From the NCBI GenBank assembly GCA_034440635.1, contig JAOTON010002268.1:2189501-2253500 (forward strand): DNA of 64,000 bases. Direction: 5' to 3'. Positions 44,994 to 56,713 of the stretch are shown here, piece after piece. Numbering within the stretch: position 1 is the stretch's first letter; every line of letters begins with the position of its first letter. This stretch comes from Lepas anatifera. Its lineage: Eukaryota; Arthropoda; Thecostraca; Lepadidae. The notes below the pieces were generated by a model. The model was not told the origin of the DNA and did not search any database. It saw only the letters and a program-made list of their open reading frames with translations. Both the position numbers and the translations under genes were made by a program.

Positions 44994-45164
44994 GAATCGT
45001 GGAGCCGCTGGGGATGGCTGCAGCTGGGCCTCCACGGCATCTCCGCCGGTGTCTCCATGGCCTACTTCAGCCTCAGCCGCAACTACTACCCCGGCGTCCG
45101 CAAGTCGCTGGCGCCGCCCAGCACGCCCGGGCTCGACCTTGACCCCAGGAAGAAGTCGCTCTGA
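44994..45164 (+). CDS. Candidate terminal exon E of the membrane protein
   Basis: The acceptor CGGTCGGCAG precedes a frame reading ESWSRWGWLQ, then LGLHGISAGVSMAYFSLSR (a transmembrane-like helix). A polar tail follows, NYYPGVRKSLAPPSTPGLDL and DPRKKSL, ending at TGA 45162-45164. The basic, proline-containing tail after a last helix is typical of a cytosolic C-terminus. Codon use matches exons A-D. Together these suggest a small multi-pass membrane protein of unknown function spread over 8 kb. Confidence 0.6.
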   Translation, partial: ESWSRWGWLQLGLHGISAGVSMAYFSLSRNYYPGVRKSLAPPSTPGLDLDPRKKSL

Positions 45165-45250
45165 AGCCGACGCTTGCCACAAAACAACTATTTCTGATAC
45201 CTAGGGCCACTTCTCGGAGGCAGGAGCCTGAAGCGTGGCGAGGAAGCTGG

Positions 45251-45450
45251 GTCCTCCAGTCAAGGGCATCTTCTGTTGCTGAGCGGTGGTGCCGGGCTGG
45301 GTACTCCAGTTAAGGGCATCTACTGCTGCTGAGCGGTGGTGCCGGACTGGGTCCTCCATTCAAGGGCATCTTCTGTTGCTGAGCGGTGGTACCGGACTGG
45401 GTCCTCCAGTCAAGGGCATCTACATACTGTTGCTGAGCGGTGGTGCCGGC
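45251..45450 (+). repeat. 50-bp tandem repeat, 4 units
   Basis: Exact 50-bp period. The unit contains GTCCTCCAGTCAAGGGCATC and GCTGAGCGGTGGTGCCGG. It lies just downstream of the candidate terminal exon. Confidence 0.92.
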
Positions 45451-47555
45451 TACCGTGCCGCTCGTGCTGACGTGTGATGGTGAGGGGATCCTCACTGTGA
45501 AGAAGGAAGGTCTTTCTGTTGGCCAAGCTGCCCAAACATTCTCAGTCAAAAGAGGCAGTGGATGTGCCATTTATATAACCAAGCGTTATTCAAAGTAGCT
45601 TGTGTACACGCAAAAGTAGAATTAGGCCGAAAGCATGCGCAGCAGGCATTTGGTCTGTGGAATGAGAATGGTAATGTATAATGACGGGTATTGAAGAAGT
45701 TTAGCGATGGAACACATTTTACCGATGAAGGTTTCTACAATGTCATATGAATTGAGTTCTGTTCGTGGCCTCGAAATTGTGGAGAGAACTAGCTAACGCA
45801 GGAATAGTTTGACATGTTCCGAATCCTGTGGAAAGAAACTTACAAGAACTTACTCACCTTGATAATTATAAAATAATTTTAGAACCTAATATGTCTGCGT
45901 GATAAATATCAAAGTCAGCGGTCTGTATCCTCCCTGTAATTAGGGATCACCAGGTCAGTTGAAATTTCAGTGGTTTTGGCATTGCTCCATAAAGCGCGAT
46001 CTACAGTAGACGAGATGCACCGGTATTGGCCTGTGCCAACTTCAAGGGAAAATGCCGCGCTCAGTCGTCACGGCGGAGCTGGCTAGTATGAGGTGAATAG
46101 CTGCTATTCGAGATTGACTGCCTTTAATCTAGCCCAGAGAACGAACAATTTTCTGCTCAGTTGGAGCTTAGGCGGGTCGAATTATTACGACAAAGTACTA
46201 GAGAAATTGCCAATTCCCAAAAGGCGCATAGTGTTCGAGGTGTATGGGACAGTTGTTCTGGGCCTGTGCTATGTGATGAATTGTATATTAAACAACAGAT
46301 TGACGAACGGTCAATATGGCTGTGGTCCGCTAAATCCGGGAAGAGGCTTGGGCTGTTCTACAGGCGGTGGATACCCAGTCGTCCGGAGTAGCCCGTCAGC
46401 CTGTGAGACGGAGCAGGTTGTGAGCGTTGACGGGAGACCAAACTGTCCAAGCAAACACCCCGAGGCTGGGTGTGTTGGTACGGACCCATCGGTGCTTAAC
46501 GCATTGAGGGCCTCACCGGAGGTAAACACAGGGAAAAACGATGTCACGTGCAGCTCCATAACATGCCACTACGTGGGCTATTTCGGGGCCCAAGACCACC
46601 CGGGGGTCATTTCTGACCCCCCCACTACTATCTCTGGAACCAGAAGATATACGAACAATTTGGAGAGTCGCTGAAACCGCCCTTTTGTCTTTTACTCTTA
46701 TCACAATATCTGTTAAAGTGTGATGCCACAAAGGACCAAAACGAATGAAATCTAGACCAATCAACAAATCCGATGGTATCAATGTGTTCGTATCGGCCAA
46801 ATAACTTGAATGATATCTGGCATGACCTTATTAGGTCCCACTGTAACTTTTACCACAGATAAAGGTTAAATAAAGACTTTTGCATGTCGTGTTGAATCAA
46901 GATTACTTTACTTACAAGGTTGATCCACGAGGAATACTTTGTCGCCAACGTGACGTCGCACAATTTGGCACCAATATGGTAGCAGTAGCTGATGCATAAG
47001 CGGCGCGTTTAGTTCAACAATCGAAAACAACAAACAAATCTAAATTGACGGGGGTTTAGACACTCGCGGCTTGGGAGGGATTGATTATTATTATGTATTC
47101 TTTGTTATGCCGGGATGAGCTAGAACGTGGGCAGTCTGCAAAATAAGGGTTTCTGCCGATGATGATTTTTGGAGTTTTAGGGCACTGCAGCTACAAAGGC
47201 TATATGTGCCCGAGGGCTTCTGCCGATGTTTCATCTAACGTGAAGTGCTCGTTTAGACCGATTGAAGTTGCGTTAACTTTTTACAAACCAAACGGTCCCT
47301 GATGCTGCGAAAACATTTAAAATGATGATTTTAAATGAAAAAAATAAATATGTATACGGCCACCACATGCTTATATTTGTATATTTCCGGCGAGTGCATC
47401 TTTATTTTTCAACACCAGTTGCATCTTATAACTCGGGCTGCTTTGCTTCTTTCCATTACTTTGGCTTTGCCGCTTTGTTGTTGTGGCTAGGTGATGTGGT
47501 ACCAATGTAGTATCAAGGTATCGAAAAGTATCCTTGCCATGGGAGAGGGAGCCCT
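45451..47555. other. Intergenic, no supported gene
   Basis: An open stretch of 193 codons (46093-46674, plus) begins at GTG and shows no domain. On the minus strand at 46700-46800 the phrase IPSDLLIGLDFI resembles the end of an LTR-retroelement protease, but is too short to assign. A 21-bp word beginning CTTTGTCGCCAACGTGACG (46937-46957) recurs at 48748. Confidence 0.45.
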
Positions 47556-48550
47556 CTAACCCGCGCCCCGCCGGGGATCCGGCGCCACTTTCGCCCCACC
47601 AGGGGCATCGATGCCCTCTAAATCCGAAAGTATGGGGTTTATTGCAAATCTACAAAGTACATTAGAAAGCTGACGTGAATTCAGTAAGAAATTACTTCCT
47701 ATGTTTAGGCGCTCAAGTCAATGGTTTGACCTCCAGAGGTCAAGTTAGGTCAAGATAGGCTATTTTCACCCAAGTATTCAATACTTAGCAACTGGGCATA
47801 GCTCTTATTCCATTAGAGCTATTGAGATCTGGTTAAGTAGATTTTATAGGAAAATGCCAGGACCTTTTCCGCTATGTGGAACGTAATGACCTTCCACCAG
47901 TGCTTTGACCTCCAGAGGTCACCTCGTGACCTAATTTGACCTGAGGTCACGAAAGATCAGAAAGTGGCCTTGCCGTATATTAAATGAAAGCCAGTGACGA
48001 GACATACACGATAATTTTTTATTCAGCGCTCTAGCTTAATTAGGTCAAAAGTTATTTCCAAAATACTGTCTGTGACCCCTGGTGACCTTTGATGACCTCG
48101 GAGAGGTCAAAGGGAAAATATGGCCCCTGGAATCCGCGAAAGGGTGTCCAAGAACGCTTTTCTGAGCAACATTTGCAATCGTGTTTGTGACTTTTAGATC
48201 ATAAGACAGCTTTTTCCCATGCTTTTTTAATGGGAGAGGTCACGAAGTAAAAAAAATCCGGATATATGACTGGTAGGCCCTGGAGGTTTCATGAAGTGTA
48301 GGAAGTTTAAAATCGATCGACTCAGAAATGTAGCTCTTATAGAGCTCGAAAGTTGAAGTGAGGTGACCTTGGTTGACCTCGCCTGGTGACCTGACCTTGG
48401 GTGACCCGGTGTAAAAAGTTCAGGGATGGTGGGAAAATGATGGTATGAGAGGTAGAGCCCTCAACCGCGGTGCTGCATCTCTTTGTTTTTTTGCTATCCC
48501 GAAAATAAACCTTACGAGGGCCATCGATGGACCCGGTGGGACGAGGGTTG
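47556..48550 (-). mobile_element. TTAA element, family A, copy 3
   Basis: Reversed relative to copies 1 and 2. The ends carry GCCCTCTAACCCGCGCCCCG and CCATCGATGGACCCGGTGGG. Both terminal TTAA words are mutated (CTAA and TTGC), suggesting an older insertion. The interior matches the copy at 61410 along its length, with the same TGACCT-rich blocks. Confidence 0.8.
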
Positions 48551-51500
48551 CTGCTTTGCAGAGCCAACTTTGAATGCCTTTATTTTTAAGAAAAGCTGAC
48601 AATATCGCCTTCAAATGGTCAATTTCGAAAACAAATGTCATGTAGAATTGTGGAAAAAGAACAATGTTTTCCTTCGTCTCATACTGTTCTTGTGGAGCCG
48701 GCTGAAATCGACGAATTTTAACATGGGACCTATTGGGCGAAGGAAAGCTTTGTCGCCAACGTGACGTCACAGTAAAGGCGACTCCTGATTCGTGGTTGGG
48801 GGCTGGTGTTGAATACCTTTCCAATTAGTTTCATCTCATTACAAGCATTCAAATTCTTCACCAACAGGCTAAAAACACACTGATAAGTGTAGCCAAGTTA
48901 AACCTCCAGCCAGCTGTAAACTATGTTAAATGTACTAGTAAAAACATAGTCACATAAAGTGAAAAAATACGTACACCATATAATGCTAAAATGAGTTGGC
49001 CAAAATATATTTTTCATTGTCCATCTAAGCCTAGCGTAAGTGGCGTGGAAGGAATCTGCTGCGGTGTGTATGCTCCTATGGTCGTTAAATTCCCGCACCG
49101 ATCGTGGAAACTGGCCACGTTTGTTAGTGTCCCTACTGGCCTCATGGACCAATGGGACAGGGATGAGATGCAATGGCCCGAGCCGGGTTCAAAGCTGAGG
49201 GAAATGTGGCGGGAAACATCCGAGCAGGAAGGCGGAGCCCACTCTATCGCAGATAATTCCGTGCAAAAGGCACACGTCGTATTAATATATTCTGTGTGCT
49301 AAGCCGCTAATTTTGAATGGTTTTAGAAGTTCGCGGTATGAGAGTGATCGAGAGGGTCGTGAAGTATGAACGTGAGAAGCTAGCCATATTAGGAATGTGC
49401 GTGTAATTTTGTTGATTTTTAATGGGAAAGGTTGAGGCACCACCCCCTCCCCCCAAATGTCACATCATACTTAAAGACAGACTGCAGATCACTGTGATAT
49501 CAAACCAGCCAATGCATCTTCTTTCGTGTAAAAGCTTGCGACATAAATCCATTGGTAAAGCGTAGCCTTTGGCAACCTCTGGTGACCTCATTATTGACCT
49601 GACCTCAAAATGATGGGTCCGGAAACGGGTTTTGTATTTCCAGGAACTTCGAGTCATGTTAAGAAACTTTATTTAGCTCTTTTAGGAGCCAAGCTTCACT
49701 CTAGTTTGGTCTAGTGGATTTTAGAAGTGCAAAGTCACGTTATAAGAGTTTGTAAATGACGTCATAACTCGGTGACATGAACTGACCTGATATCAAATAC
49801 GACCAAAGGCTGTAAAATTGGTCATCTTTCTGGTTTGCAAAGCAACGCGTCTCTCATTTGAGTCTGCTCGGAGCTATTTGCGAAAAGCAGGGAGGAGGAG
49901 GAGGGGCTAAAAAATGACCACCCAGGCGCTGATGCATTAGGGCGCATCTAACGTCTGTGTCATGACGTGGCTATTTCCAAACAAATGCAGCCGTTATATC
50001 CAAGGTCAGATGAATGAGACAGGAGCTTCGCTTACGTTTTCTGGGTGTTGACAGCGTTCAGGTGGACATATTTGAGGCTGGAATGTACCATCGTCAATTG
50101 GGACAATGCGTGTAAACCACTGGCTGGGGCCTGAACACGACTGACTCAAGAAAGGCCCAACTCGTGAGTTCTGTTTCTGTAGTTCGTGTCAGATGACAGT
50201 CTGCCGGTCCTTTTCATTGGGAGATCTGGCGTCCGTGGCGGAGGGTTCTCGAACTTCCCAGGAACCTGAAAACCCCGATGCTGACGGCTTTAGAATCCTG
50301 TACTTACCTGTCGGTCACCTGATTCCTGAAGGACTGCTCCAGCTTCAGCCCAAGTGCCGCTGATCGTCTGGGAACCGCTGGCATCTGCGAAGTCACTGGT
50401 GGCAGGGGCCCTCTTCCAGCGTGGTGACCCAGCATCCAGGGGCCGCTACTGGAATAAGGTCCAACTCCTGCTGGATTTAAGAGCCTCGTCCTAATGCTTA
50501 ATGTCCCTGATCCCTGTGAGTATAGGCCCCTTGCATCTCTGCGGCAATTTTAGGTTAGGGATTCCCCTTCGCAGTGGCTATTGGTAGCTTATTGTGGTCG
50601 CTGCATCTTCAGGGGCTTATGGCCTATCATAAGCTGATCGAGACTCATTCGGGGGAAAATCAGCGGACCCGCGACTCTGAAGCAATGCATGGCACGAATA
50701 CTGCGCATAACAGAGTGGCCACAGAATACATAGTCAGTGACTGGAGATGCACGTGGCGCAGCCGCTCCTCATGGTGGGACCAAAGGAGGACGCTGGTGGT
50801 ACATACTTCAACAATGGGTGCACGAGCCTTTCCTGGGAACGGGAGCTCGTGGAGGAGGATGAAAGGAGAATTTCAGACCGTGATGCTGTATTGCTGACAT
50901 TGGGCCCCCAGTTGATGCTGTAAGCTATGTGATGAATGTACAACCGGACACCTTGGTGTAACTGTTCCTTTCTTTCCGGTGTATGTAGATAAGTGTGCGC
51001 TTGTATTGCTGTTCATGGAAAACAAAAATAACATATATTGTTTTTTGGCATGCGTTTAAGTCGTGTGCGGAATCTCCGGGCACCATGGTAGAGAAGTGTT
51101 AAATTTTGTAATATAGATTTATGGCACGCGTTTTTGTGTGATAGAGTGGTATGCCTTTTTCAGTGCATCATTGTGCGGGTTGTGTGTAAGTATTCACAAC
51201 CCTGAAACAGCCACCGTATTGCACGTTGCAATGTTTTAGCCGAAAATATCGCCCTAGTTTAATTGTCCAAAAGCGAGTGTTATATTTGTGGTAATATTTA
51301 TACGTGGCTGCCAGGTACAAGATCTTAGATGAGCCCACTTCACCGCGGTTCAAACATAGATGTATTGTTTGCATCAGTTGTGGAACCCTGATACACTTTG
51401 CGACCCTATTTCGGCTATGTTTACATGTTTGTCTCACTCTTGTTCTATGCTGTGCCTCCGTACATTCAGCGATAAACCATAATGGAGTGTATGGTCGGTG

Positions 51501-53455
51501 TATAACTCATCTGTGATTTCGAATAACACAATATTAATTACATCATTAGGAAAGGCATCGACTCGACGCATCTGTGCGTCAAACCCAAAATCACTTGAAG
51601 ATATGTTTTCATCTTTCCCGAGAATCCATTTCTGACTGGAAATATAGCAGCCACGCAGACCAGCTGTTAGTGTGGCAGTCCCATTCGTATCTCTCGCCGA
51701 GAATAGGACCTGAGAATTACCGCCCAGTTCCGGGCTGTATTGCTTCAGGAAGACTGAACTATCAGAAATCAGTCAGCTTATAAATGATTAAAGTTTTCCA
51801 TGCTTATAAAGAACGTAAGCAAACAGTTTTCGGTTATGGCGTGTAGATGTTCCTGCATGTATCCACGGTAGTGATTGTTCTTGCGAAGTTTCCAGCAGCA
51901 AACATCAGCAGCAGCCTGCAGGGGCTGGTGAGCCCTGGCACTCTGTGAGGCATGCGAGTAGTCTGCTGGAGGTAGTTTTAACAGACAGCGTACGCCACCA
52001 TACGCTGGTCACTGCACATGTTTGAAATCGATGTATTCAAACTGCTCCCTCGGCTTTCATTGCTTCATGTTCATGTTTTCATGCGAGGGGTATCATATAA
52101 AACTTTTTCATGTTTCATGAACGTGGGGATTCTCTATTTGGTATTTGTTTCTTACCAACAACAGTCATAGCGCAATTACTGGCGGAGTCATATAACACTT
52201 AAATTCCTATTTATAATTACTGCATAAATAGCTAACCAGTTGCAGGCCCATAAATTTTCACAGTCTGGGTAAAAACTTAAGTTGCAATGCAAGACATGGA
52301 CCAAAAAGATACGTTCCATAGTCTACCCAAACTCAAAACGCATACAACTGGTTTTAAGTCAGGTAATTTTGACATAAGCCTTAGCGTGATTCCGGAATTC
52401 GGCCCTTGAGCTAAACATGTGAGAGGCAGGCATTGATGCGCACATTTCGTCTACTTGCCGAGGCAGTCGACAGCACATGCATTTTTTAAGGATTCGGAAT
52501 ATATTTAACCCATGCGTATTTTTCTCGACGTGAGGAGCGGTGTAGGGTGAATGATTATTCGGCATTATTTTTGAGTGCATAATGTAAAATACAGTCTAAG
52601 TATGGTTTCCACGTCACTACCGGGGTAGGCATGGGCAGCGTACCCCCACTTTCCTTCTATTATTTCCACCGTTTTGCAAAAATGTGAGCATTGTCGGCAG
52701 CATGAGCCGACAACAATGTGCTGAAACCCATGCATCTTTGGTTTAATTCTTTTTTTAAATGGGAGGTTGAATCACCACAGTTCGATCACCACAGTTAAAT
52801 CACCGTTTCTGATAGGGAGATACCCCAGATACCCCCATGGAGAAATACCCCATTTGGTCCCAATACAGTTGCTAAGTATACATTTTCTTAATCTCTAAAG
52901 AGTTTTTTTGTGTGCAAAAGGCGTCTTAAAATAGGTTGTAAAAAAATCGAAAACGGCATTCATAAGCGATATGAACGGCGTTGTAAAACGGCATTCCCAA
53001 AAACTACTATTCCGCTGTATTGTTTCCAAAACACTAATTCCCCACTTTGGGCCCGGTTGCCCCCCTCTTTCTAAATGGCCGGTGTAGATCCGCGTAGGTC
53101 CGCCAATGGTGCGTTAAGTTGATATTAAATGTCTGATGAAACCACACGGACGTGTGAAAGCAATAGTCCGAGATGTGATTTGATGTCTGAGATCAACCTG
53201 CTCCCGAGCTTCTCACTGCTCGTTGAAACTGTCGCATTTAAGGGAGCGGCAAGGAAACTGGCTGGGCTTGTGACTGAAATTGGAAAATAACGAGATATCG
53301 GGGTGTTTAAGATAAGTTGTTTGGCCTGCTGAGGAAGCATGGATCGGTTCGAAGGGAAAGATTGCTGCTTGCCACCAAAAAAATATCACCGTGCTTGAGC
53401 CATGGTAGGTAAATAAATTCATAGCACCAAGTGAGACAGAACTGGTATATTTTTG
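48551..53455. other. Long intergenic stretch without a supported gene
   Basis: Frames up to 134 codons lack motifs. At 49570-49640 CCTCTGGTGACCTCATTATT and GACCTGACCTC resemble the right-hand interior of TTAA elements, so a fragment is likely. The frame at 50574-50897 and its flanks are GC-rich but not recognised. A GACGTCATAACTCGGTGACA segment near 49757 resembles one near 18740 (GACGTCATAAGAAAAC). Confidence 0.45.
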
Positions 53456-53620
53456 GGGACGCGGTAGTGGAGTAGTCAGCGCAGCTGATTTCCACGCAGG
53501 CAACCCTCAGCGGCTTCCCTGAACAAGGAGCAAGCTGGCTCCCGAGAAATCCTTCCTAGAGGGAAAGAGTTGGTGACGCCATGTGACCCTGGCAGTGATG
53601 CGTCAATAAACCCCCCCTCC
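53456..53620 (+). mobile_element. tRNA-derived SINE, type 1, copy c
   Basis: The A box is near-perfect (TAGTGGAGTAG). The B-box region is largely deleted (GCAGGCAACCCTCAGCGGC). The body is well matched: CTGAACAAGGAGCAAGCTGG, CTCCCGAGAAATCCTTCC, GTGACGCCATGTGACCCTGG, GATGCGTCAATAAACCCC. It is the oldest of the three copies. Confidence 0.8.
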
Positions 53621-55437
53621 CAAAAAAAAATGTTCAGGCCACGCAAGCGGTAAGTACCTGCTTTATTAAGGAAGGTTGTGGAAACTTTCAAGAGTTACTG
53701 AATTTCAACTGAAGGTTTTTTAATGTAAGGAGATTTATATTTTTAAAATACAAATTTCATCCATTTCTCGAGCCGGCACCAATACTTTCTCTGTACAGCT
53801 GGAAGCGATGGTTAAGATATAGGCGGGGTATGTTTTTTTGTGCATAATGGAGTGCTTTAGGACAGTTCGATTTATTTTGCACTAAAATCGACAACAATGT
53901 TGTGCGTATGAATCAAGGCGATAAAACACGCAATCGAACCATGCCCACAACAGCCGACGGCCCAGTGACTCAGGTTTTCACCTTTAGGTGTGCTTAGCCT
54001 AGAAATTGGTCTATTTTCAGCTGACCTGGACTGAGCCTTGCTGCTGCGGCAGACAACTGTTAGTTCAGGCCGGCCGGTCGAAATGGCACCGTACGTCACA
54101 CTGTCGCGTTTGCGTGCTACAGTCATTTCAAGAGAGGCCAGGAGGCCTTCTGTCGGATTACATTGGGCTCCTACATCAATCAAACTGAAAGGCTTGCCAT
54201 GAAATAGAATACCCAAACACTTAAATATATTTGTCCGTCCTTTACGGCTGATGGCAGGGATATTGGTTTACAAATAAACCACCCGTTCTCTTTTTAGCAC
54301 CCTGCATGCAAAACTCTGCTATTCTTGCTGTTTGAACGTTAAAGGCGTGGGTGTATGGTGTCACGTGACCTTTCCCTAGTGCTACTGCGTGACTTCGTGT
54401 CGAGTCAACGTTCATCTGCATTGTTGATGGCTGTAGAGTCCATGGTGCGCGCTGAGATGACCGTTTCCGATGGAGAGATATATGAATTAGACGTGTGTAT
54501 TTTGTAACCTTGTGCAGTGTTTCCATTTTCCGCGAGCTCGTCCCTTTCTATCACTTAAACACAGAAGCGTCTGTGGCACAGAAGGGTTTGTACTCCCCTT
54601 CTCGGGTGCCTACTGAGCCTGAATTGTCCTCTTTGTCGTGTCAGGTGAAATACACGTTCCCTTCTGGTCGTTTGAAATTTATCTTGATAATTGATGTCTT
54701 TCTTGGCTTTGAACTTGACTCATGTTCTCTCTAATGAAGTTCGCCATGAGTCCTCACAAATCAAATAATTCTACGGCTGCATGCCTCACATCTGAAATCT
54801 CAATTGCGTCCGTGCTTTGCCGAACTTCCCCAAGGATGGCCGCGTGCTCCCCAGAATAGCCGCGGGCGCCGCTCTCCCGCCGGCACAGCGCTCACACACT
54901 CCGTGTTCACTACCAGATCACGTCTCTAGTGAACTGTTTGGGAACCACCGGGCACCTCTAACTGATGTGACCGTCCGTAATAAGTCGCTGCCCGCGCGTG
55001 GGTCTCCGCACCGCTTCACGTATCTGCAGCGGTCAGCGGCTTTTTCACGGTAATTGTTACACTGTTAGCGGAATCATTGGCAAGTCAGCTTTCTGTGAAG
55101 TTGTCATCACGTGCTTTTCTGTTTCGGTTTAGCTGCATACCATCTGTTATTAATGATTTCTGCTAGTTCGCCTCCAAGGGAGGTAGGCCCACAAACTTTT
55201 TGAAAAGCAGATAACAGGTAACATTTTTTACGCCGACAATCTTTTACTGCACGTACCCACGAGCTACAAGTACAGTTTCAATAAACATGCAAAGAGTGCC
55301 TCATACAGTTTACAATCTGACACTAGTTTCCGTTTTTGAATGCTCCAAATGTTTATCACTGGGATGTAAGACTCTTGAATTTCACGTGGCTTGTCATTAG
55401 GAGACACCTGCAGAAGCAGCCTGCTTCTGCACGGGTG
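53621..55437. other. Intergenic, nothing recognised
   Basis: Short frames on both strands without motifs. A moderately CpG-rich piece lies near 54835-55030. No repeat family recognised. Confidence 0.5.
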
Positions 55438-55445
55438 CACTGGTA

Positions 55446-55742
55446 CGGGGGCGGACGCAGACCCGAGTTTTGGGGGAAGGCGCCAAACCCAGGTCTGCCT
55501 CTCCTCCTAGGGGGGGGTGGGACGAACAATTTGGGTGCTCGATAGACATAGTATAAGCTACCTCTCCAAGTACATGATCGCTCTCCTGGGGGGGGTGGTA
55601 GCGAAGATCTTTTACTCTACAGACTAAGTGTAAACATTTCTTTTAATTTCTCCGGCGTTGGGGGAGGGGGGCAAAAGATAGTTTGGCCCCCCTCCAGCGC
55701 TTTGGGGGGCATGACCGGAATTCCCCCCTGCGTCCGCCAATG
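55446..55742. mobile_element. hAT-like MITE, 297 bp
   Basis: The ends carry GGCGGACGCAGAC and CCTGCGTCCGCC. It is flanked by CACTGGTA at 55438-55445 and 55743-55750, within a 10-bp direct repeat TGCACTGGTA. The interior has G-runs such as GGGGGAAGGCGCC. Same TIR pattern as 41025. Confidence 0.75.
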
Positions 55743-55750
55743 CACTGGTA

Positions 55751-56713
55751 TATAAACTCACAGCAGAAGTCGACAGATCATCCCACTCTTGGCATGGCTG
55801 GAGATCCGGGGGCGTTGGGGAATCAGGACCCCCTTATTTCAACAAAAAGTGGAGAACGTGGGGGCAAGCCCGGGTTCTAGAAGCTGCGTCCCCGAAAACG
55901 TTGTGAAAACTTTTCTGGGCCCCTTTTAATCAATTTTGAACCTCTGAGTCTGCGACCAGGCCCCCAGAATTATCCCATACCCATGAATATTGAGTCACTC
56001 AAATCCCCACCTCCTGGACAGCTCGTGTTTGACACTTCCGGTTGCATACAGGCATTTTTCGGTCTGAGAGTTTATTGGGCTCCCTGAATAAGATGAAGAA
56101 TAGGGTTTTTCGATTGGTGGGATGTTTTGTACACAGCTGCTTTCAGTTCAGTCATCAGAACACACGACATGTTTCAAATGTCCCCCTTATCAGGATCAAG
56201 CGTTGCACAAGAAATGGTCATTGCACGTTTGGCAAGTATCACGCACCTGTTAGTATCCGTACCCAGCGATAGCTGTCCGAAACCTAGGTCAGATAAACGA
56301 GAACCCACATTGGCACACAGCCAGAGAGTTTACCCACATCAAAGGCAGAACACACCAGACAGGTCCTAGAACTGTACTGATGCGCCCGCTTCGCGTCACC
56401 TATTTGGCGAAGATACAAGGCAGCAGTGGCTCAACGCACAGCACAGCAGCAAAACCGAATAAGAACCCGTAACTTCATGCGGAAGCGAAAGACGAAGCAG
56501 GCACGAGAAAAGCAACAGAGGGTGCACCATGGCACGTAGGTGCCAGCCGCCGCAGAAAGACAACAGAAATGACGGAAACACAACCCTATACACTTGTTTA
56601 CATTTCAAAATAGTAGACTAGTCAACATATGCCTGTTTTGAACAACCCCTTCAAGTACCGGGGAACGAGATGATAAGGCAGGAACTTCGCCATTCCATAA
56701 AAGCTTCCATTTT
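55751..56713. other. Intergenic, nothing recognised
   Basis: No gene recognised. A GC-rich patch with GATCCGGGGGCGTTGGGGA lies near 55804-55822. Confidence 0.5.

Noticed and set aside
46093..46674. 193-codon open frame
   Set aside because: It begins at GTG, not ATG, and shows no domain; a short antisense frame overlaps it.
46700..46800. Possible LTR-retroelement protease (IPSDLLIGLDFI)
   Set aside because: Only one short phrase, no catalytic D-T/S-G triad and no RT or integrase nearby.
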